64,000 nucleotides of DNA from Lachnospiraceae bacterium (GTDB lineage: Bacteria > Bacillota > Clostridia > Lachnospirales > Lachnospiraceae): NCBI GenBank assembly GCA_910575275.1, contig CAJTEE010000002.1:1-64000 (forward strand). The letters are read 5' to 3'. This document shows, in pieces, positions 60,326 through 64,000 of the stretch. The position numbers and the translations under genes were made by a program. Each line of letters opens with the position of its first letter. The stretch's first letter is position 1. A model generated the notes under the pieces. That model was not told where the DNA came from. It did no database searches and worked only from the letters and a program-made list of their open reading frames with translations.

Positions 60326-60754
60326 ATGCCGGAAACTTTGAATCTGAATTACTACTACGGGAATGAAGCTGACCAGCACAGCTTCTATCGTATCCCGAAA
60401 ATCCTTTTGACCGACCGCCGCTACAAGGGCGTATCGCTGGAAGCAAGGGTGCTGTACGGCCTGCTGCTTGACCGCATGGGGCTGTCCGCCCGCAATGGCT
60501 GGCTGGACGATAACGGGCGCGTGTTCCTCTACTTCATCCAGGAGGAAGTTATAGCCATGCTGGACTGCGGCAAGGACAAGGCGACAAAGCTGTTCCGCGA
60601 ATTGATTTTAGAAAATATTGAATATGACATTCTTCTGGAACGGAACCCCTACGACAAGGACTTACTGGACGGCTATGTGGAGTTAATGCTGGAGGTTTGC
60701 TGCTCCACACGGGAATCTGTCCGTTCCATCGGGAAAAAACTTCTGCAAAAATAA
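60326..60754 (+). CDS. RepA_N replication initiator with an internal deletion
   Basis: A 142-residue protein. Residues 1-95 are the RepA_N domain (YYGNEADQHSFYRIPKILLTD, LEARVLYGLLLDRMGLS, FIQEEVIAMLDCGKDKATKLFREL). Residues about 96-142 (ENIEYDILLERNPYDKDLLDGYVELMLEVCCSTRESVR) match the C-terminal DUF6017-type region of full-length initiators. The middle of the usual ~270-300 residues is missing. AGGAGG at 60,313-60,318 favours ATG 60,326 over TTG 60,320. Activity is doubtful. Confidence 0.75.
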   Translation: MPETLNLNYYYGNEADQHSFYRIPKILLTDRRYKGVSLEARVLYGLLLDRMGLSARNGWLDDNGRVFLYFIQEEVIAMLDCGKDKATKLFRELILENIEYDILLERNPYDKDLLDGYVELMLEVCCSTRESVRSIGKKLLQK

Positions 60755-60800
60755 TTACCGCAGTCCTCTTTATCTATGAATAAGAAAGAAATATTGAGAA

Positions 60801-61178
60801 TCATCCCGTCCCCATTTTCAGTAAGAACTCCCCATCAATCAAAGAGTATGGCAACACCTTTTTGCTGAAACGGAACACAAGCTGCTCTCCATCCAGCAAG
60901 TCTTCGATAAATTGAAACGTTTCTAACCTCAAACGGCTTTCGTCGACAAAACCACTTTTTTCTATGGTTCGGTATGTAATACGTCCAGCTAAAATATCCC
61001 GAAAAACAGTTTGACGGTTCTCTTTAGCAATGCTAATATCCCTCAGTTTGTGAAGCCCCGCAAGATGATGAAAATCCGTTTCGCTAAATCCCAATACAAT
61101 CTCTTTTTGTTTTCCCTTACGGCCCAGAGTAAATCGGCACTGGCATCCAGTCAGCCACTCAAAAACAGCGGCGCGCTT
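60801..61178 (-). pseudogene. Fragment of a PBECR4-like nuclease-domain gene
   Basis: An open frame without a proper start from 61,178 to the stop at 60,801. It reads AAVFEWLTGCQCRFTLGRKGKQKEIVLGFSETDFHHLAGLHKLRDI and ends GEFLLKMGTG. The FHHLAGLHKLRD core resembles toxin-type PBECR domains of mobile elements. The N-terminal part is missing; only a TTG at 61,094 could start translation. Confidence 0.45.
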
Positions 61179-61409
61179 TTATAAATCCATATCCTTTTCT
61201 TCCGTATACAGCAAAGGCCCTGCCTTGTGTTATTATTACACGCCTAGGACGAAAATATTTCAATATTTTTTGTTTTGTCTGTGCTTTTTCGAGAGCTGTG
61301 AGGGGATTTATTTTCTGCGCGGATGTGCAGGAGGAAGCGACCGCAGGGAGCGCAAAGCCACGCCGAAAGGCGTGTTCGGACGGACGCGCAGGCGGATGGC
61401 CTGAGGCAT

Positions 61410-61469
61410 GGGGAAACCCCAACAAGCAAGCCGGAAATCCGAAAAGGATATTCCGGCTCATTGCTTGCC
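61410..61469 (+). other. oriT-like module iv
   Basis: GGGGAAACCCC with CAACAAGC, then the inverted repeat AGCCGGAAATCC-GAAAA-GGATATTCCGGCT, then ATTGCTTGCC (core 61,461-61,469). Upstream is a CACGCC-GAAA-GGCGTG hairpin. The layout matches modules i-iii, with one hairpin fewer. It is a remnant of another mobilisable element at the edge of host-like genes. Confidence 0.45.
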
Positions 61470-61546
61470 TATGGTAGAGAAATTAGTAAAAGCAGCCTTT
61501 CCCTTACCAGATTCCTAGCCATATCTGCAGATGCACGTTTCGATTT

Positions 61547-62425
61547 CTATTCTAACAATTCAGATTTCAATTTTTCAAGCAGTCGTTCGGCAATAGGGGT
61601 AAAGATTTGATATTTTTTCCAAATTAAATATATCTTTGTTTCAAGCTTCGGCGTGAGGGGACGAAAAACAAGTCCGCTTTCAGGGTTTGTGTCAATCAAA
61701 TGTTCAAAGGTCAAAAGATAGCCGAGTCCTTCTTTCACAAAAAGCGATCCGTTATATGATAGACGAAACGACCCCTCAAGGTGTAATTTATCCATGCTGT
61801 TGCCACACCATTTGGAAATATCATTTCTCCATCCCTGTTCGGAACAAAAAAGAGGGAGTCCAAATAAGTCATCCACGCAGATGGAGTCTTTTTCTACCAA
61901 TGGACAATTCTCTGGCATGACAACCCCCCATAGATCAGCATGGGGAAAGGTTAAATAATGATATTTTGCAGTATTGGGTTCCTGCGCCAGTACGGCAAAG
62001 TCAATGATACCTTTATCCAGTTTTTCTGTAACCTGTTCCGTGTCGCCGCTGGTAATATGATAATGCAGATCAGGGTAAGACTCTTTGAATCTTCTGATTG
62101 TGGCGGCGAGGCATCTGATCTGGTAAGATTCCGCCAAACCGAAGTAAACATCCCCTCCCAGAACATCATCCAAAGCAAGAAATTCTGTTGTAATTTTGTC
62201 AGCCATTTTTATCAAGTCTTCTGCCCGTTTTCGAAGCAAAACACCTTCCTTAGTCAGCTGTATGCTAAAACTATGGCGCGTGAACAGTTTTTTCCCAAGC
62301 TCATCTTCAAGTGCTTTTAACTGCTTGGAGAGTGCGGGCTGGGTAACGTGAAGCAGCTGCGCCGCACGGGTCATGTTTTCTTCTCTTGCCACAGCAAGGA
62401 AATATCTCATTGTCCGCAGTTCCAT
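61547..62425 (-). CDS. LysR-family transcriptional regulator
   Basis: A 292-residue regulator. The N-terminal HTH (MRYFLAVAREENMTRAAQLLHVTQPALSKQLKALEDELGKKLF) is followed by a periplasmic-binding-like effector domain (residues about 90-292). It is divergent from the small protein and hydrolase genes at 62,538-63,788, with a 22-bp palindrome between them, so it probably controls those genes. The effector is unknown. Confidence 0.92.
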   Translation of the reverse strand: MELRTMRYFLAVAREENMTRAAQLLHVTQPALSKQLKALEDELGKKLFTRHSFSIQLTKEGVLLRKRAEDLIKMADKITTEFLALDDVLGGDVYFGLAESYQIRCLAATIRRFKESYPDLHYHITSGDTEQVTEKLDKGIIDFAVLAQEPNTAKYHYLTFPHADLWGVVMPENCPLVEKDSICVDDLFGLPLFCSEQGWRNDISKWCGNSMDKLHLEGSFRLSYNGSLFVKEGLGYLLTFEHLIDTNPESGLVFRPLTPKLETKIYLIWKKYQIFTPIAERLLEKLKSELLE

Positions 62426-62450
62426 ATTGTCCTCCTGTGATATTCTAAAA

Positions 62451-62472
62451 ATTTATATCATGATATAAATTA
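62451..62472. promoter_or_regulatory. 22-bp operator palindrome for the LysR regulator
   Basis: AATTTATATCA / TGATATAAATT is a perfect palindrome containing the ATA-TAT pattern of LysR sites, located 26 bases upstream of the lysR start and between the divergent genes. Confidence 0.7.
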
Positions 62473-62537
62473 TAACTATTAGCGAAATAAAAATCAAGAG
62501 GATATAATGCAAACATAACAGGAAGGGAGGCGGTCAT

Positions 62538-62747
62538 ACGGATGATCTGATTCAGAATCTAAAGGATGCAGGCTGTGGCGCTCAGACCATTGAGAAGGTC
62601 TGCAGTTTGTATGGTAACGGTCAGGTTCAGGATGCGATTAAAATGCTGCGGAAACACCGTTGCGGCCTGATGGACAGCCTGCATGAAAGTCAGTGGAGAG
62701 TTGACTGTCTTGATTTCTTAGTATGGCGGATGGAAAAGGAAAAGTAA
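62538..62747 (+). CDS. Conserved small protein lacking a standard start codon
   Basis: A 70-codon frame (TDDLIQNLKDAGCGAQTIEKV..., MLRKHRCGLMDSLHESQWRVDCLDFL) typical of a small protein often found beside LysR-flavodoxin or hydrolase genes in gut Clostridia. GGAAGGGAGG ends at 62,530, but the sequence at the expected start reads CATACGGAT where CATGACGGAT would give an ATG. Translation may start at ACG or not at all. Function unknown. Confidence 0.5.
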   Translation, partial: TDDLIQNLKDAGCGAQTIEKVCSLYGNGQVQDAIKMLRKHRCGLMDSLHESQWRVDCLDFLVWRMEKEK

Positions 62748-62786
62748 TCATTAAAAATAACAAAAAAGAAAGAGAGGCATTACAAA

Positions 62787-63788
62787 ATGGAAAATGCTGT
62801 AAAACTGGAATTGACAAAGGAATGGGATAAGACTTTCCCGAAAAGTGAAAAGGTGAACCACCGCAAGGTGACATTCTCTAACCGTTACGGGATCACGCTG
62901 GCGGCAGATCTGTATGAGCCGAAAGGAGTGGAAGGGAAGCTGGCTGCGATTGCGGTATGCGGGCCGTTTGGCGCGGTAAAGGAGCAGGCCTCCGGACTGT
63001 ATGCACAGACGATGGCGGAGCGTGGTTTCTTCACTATGGCATTTGATCCTTCCTTCACTGGAGAAAGCGGCGGCACACCCCGATACATGGCTTCACCGGA
63101 CATCAATACAGAGGATTTTCAGGCGGCTGTGGATTTCCTTTCCGTACAGGAGAATGTCGACCCTGAGCGTATCGGCATTATTGGCATCTGCGGCTGGGGA
63201 GGCTTGGCCCTGAATGTGGCGGCACTGGATACCCGCATCAAGGCGACGGTTGCCTCCACCATGTATGATATGTCCCGTGTCAATGCCAACGGATATTTTG
63301 ATGCAGATAATTCTGCTGATGCACGGTACGCGAAGAAAGAGGCTATGAACGCCCAGAGGCTCGTGGATTATAAAAATGGCAGCTATGCGCTGGGCGGCGG
63401 CGTTGTCGATCCGCTTCCGGAGGCTGCGCCTTTCTTTGTAGCAGATTATCATGATTATTATAAGACGGATCGCGGCTACCACAAACGTTCGTTAAATTCC
63501 AACGGTGGCTGGAATGTGATCGGCTGTATGTCTTTTATGAACCAGCCTATCCTTCAGTACAGCAATGAGATACGCGGCGCAGTCCTTATCATGCATGGGG
63601 AGAAGGCGCATTCCTGCTATTTCAGCCGCGATGCTTATGCCGCAATGGTGAAGGATAACCCTTATACAGATAACAAGGAGCTGCTGCTCATCCCGGATGC
63701 AGTCCACACAGATCTGTATGACGGCGGCGGGAAGGACGCCATCCCGTTTGATAAGCTGGAGCAGTTTTTTTCGGAAAATATGAGATGA
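62787..63788 (+). CDS. Alpha/beta hydrolase, dienelactone-hydrolase-like
   Basis: A 333-residue alpha/beta hydrolase. The nucleophile elbow GICGWGG puts a cysteine at residue 135, as in dienelactone hydrolases rather than serine esterases. The acid residue is probably in the GVVDP or PDAVH region, and the histidine in PDAVHTDLYD (near residue 309). A lid-like insert lies at residues 180-235. The substrate is unknown. It sits behind the LysR palindrome with the small protein gene and before an alcohol dehydrogenase, suggesting one metabolic unit. Confidence 0.82.
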   Translation: MENAVKLELTKEWDKTFPKSEKVNHRKVTFSNRYGITLAADLYEPKGVEGKLAAIAVCGPFGAVKEQASGLYAQTMAERGFFTMAFDPSFTGESGGTPRYMASPDINTEDFQAAVDFLSVQENVDPERIGIIGICGWGGLALNVAALDTRIKATVASTMYDMSRVNANGYFDADNSADARYAKKEAMNAQRLVDYKNGSYALGGGVVDPLPEAAPFFVADYHDYYKTDRGYHKRSLNSNGGWNVIGCMSFMNQPILQYSNEIRGAVLIMHGEKAHSCYFSRDAYAAMVKDNPYTDNKELLLIPDAVHTDLYDGGGKDAIPFDKLEQFFSENMR

Positions 63789-63821
63789 CATTTATAAACT
63801 TAAAATACGAGGAGGAAGACG

Positions 63822-64000
63822 ATGTTAGGAAATTTTATGTATTGTAACCCGACGAAACTTTATTTTGGCGAGGATTCTCTTGTCAGTCTGAATGAAGAAC
63901 TGCCTAAGTATGGACAGAATGTACAGCTTGTGTATGGAGGCGGGTCGATCAAAAAGAATGGTATCTATGATAAAGTCATGGAGATTTTGAAAGCAAATGG
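63822..64000 (+). CDS. Iron-containing alcohol dehydrogenase, 5' part
   Basis: The first 59 codons of a gene running off the window: [20 protein letters not shown] ... [23 protein letters not shown], the N terminus of BDH/YqdH-type NAD(P)-dependent, iron-containing alcohol dehydrogenases (the GGGSIKKNG nucleotide loop is complete). GGAGGA lies 8 bases upstream. It is 33 bases after the hydrolase and probably co-transcribed. Confidence 0.88.
   Translation, partial: MLGNFMYCNPTKLYFGEDSLVSLNEELPKYGQNVQLVYGGGSIKKNGIYDKVMEILKAN

Overview
The window reads as a gut Bacillota (Clostridia, probably Lachnospiraceae-like) chromosome region that is almost entirely stacked mobile DNA. The basis is the Tn1549/CTn-type conjugation gene set, strong AGGAGG ribosome sites, large serine recombinases with TnpV/TnpW-type partners, and a Tn916-type integrase. 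No rRNA, tRNA or CRISPR array was recognised.

Region 1 (about 1-39,700) is the right part of an integrative conjugative element. Plus-strand genes run Maff2, VirB6/TrbL-like, PrgI, VirB4, NlpC/P60, DUF4315, DUF4366, ParB, TopB, an ArdC/YodL/DUF4316 antirestriction-type protein, TTRAP, a 2,664-aa methylase-fold/SNF2 helicase protein with a complete TnpV-type gene nested in another frame, DUF3848, MobC and a relaxase. The VirD4-type coupling protein expected for this family would lie upstream of the window. After an accessory zone the element ends with a DUF6462 protein, a ribbon-helix-helix protein and a tyrosine integrase.

The main finding lies just after the relaxase. An 8,778-bp ISL3-family transposon (22,972-31,749) has 26-bp terminal inverted repeats and an exact 8-bp target duplication (CAAATATT). 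Besides its transposase it carries an apparently complete type I restriction-modification system (hsdM, hsdS, two small ORFs, hsdR). It therefore looks like a self-contained transposable defence unit that has jumped into the conjugative element. Behind it (31,750-37,800) lie AT-rich cargo: a P-loop kinase-like gene, a frameshifted gene, an oriT-like region, small regulators, a duplicated and partly decayed gene pair, and a holin-like type I toxin.

Region 2 (about 39,740-46,800) contains a second type I toxin with a candidate antisense RNA, a chimeric recombinase remnant, a TnpW-like gene, a frameshifted large serine recombinase, and cargo (lipoprotein, XRE/DUF2975 pair, LytTR/DUF3021-like operon). 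Six copies of one 23-bp palindrome are scattered through it. Region 3 (about 47,350-55,900) has a SAM methyltransferase behind a possible leader-peptide attenuator, another large serine recombinase ended early by an amber codon, a sigma-like protein, a BlaR1/BlaI-type sensor-repressor pair with visible operators, and a MobC gene without a relaxase. Four copies of a different palindrome are scattered through it.

Region 4 (56,000-64,000) has Tn916 orf7/orf8-like genes, an XRE regulator, a third holin-like toxin, a flavodoxin-ferredoxin gene divergent from an Rrf2 regulator, an internally deleted RepA_N initiator, fragments, a LysR regulator, a dienelactone-hydrolase-like gene and the start of an iron-containing alcohol dehydrogenase. 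The last genes look like host metabolism.

A second cross-window pattern is a set of four oriT-like modules (32,951-33,052; 44,637-44,749; 55,029-55,132; 61,410-61,469). They share one architecture: a CCCAAC-AGC-type stem, a hairpin and/or inverted repeat, then a TTGCTTGCC-type core. This suggests related transfer origins left by successive elements. All assignments come from reading the sequence; no database search was run.
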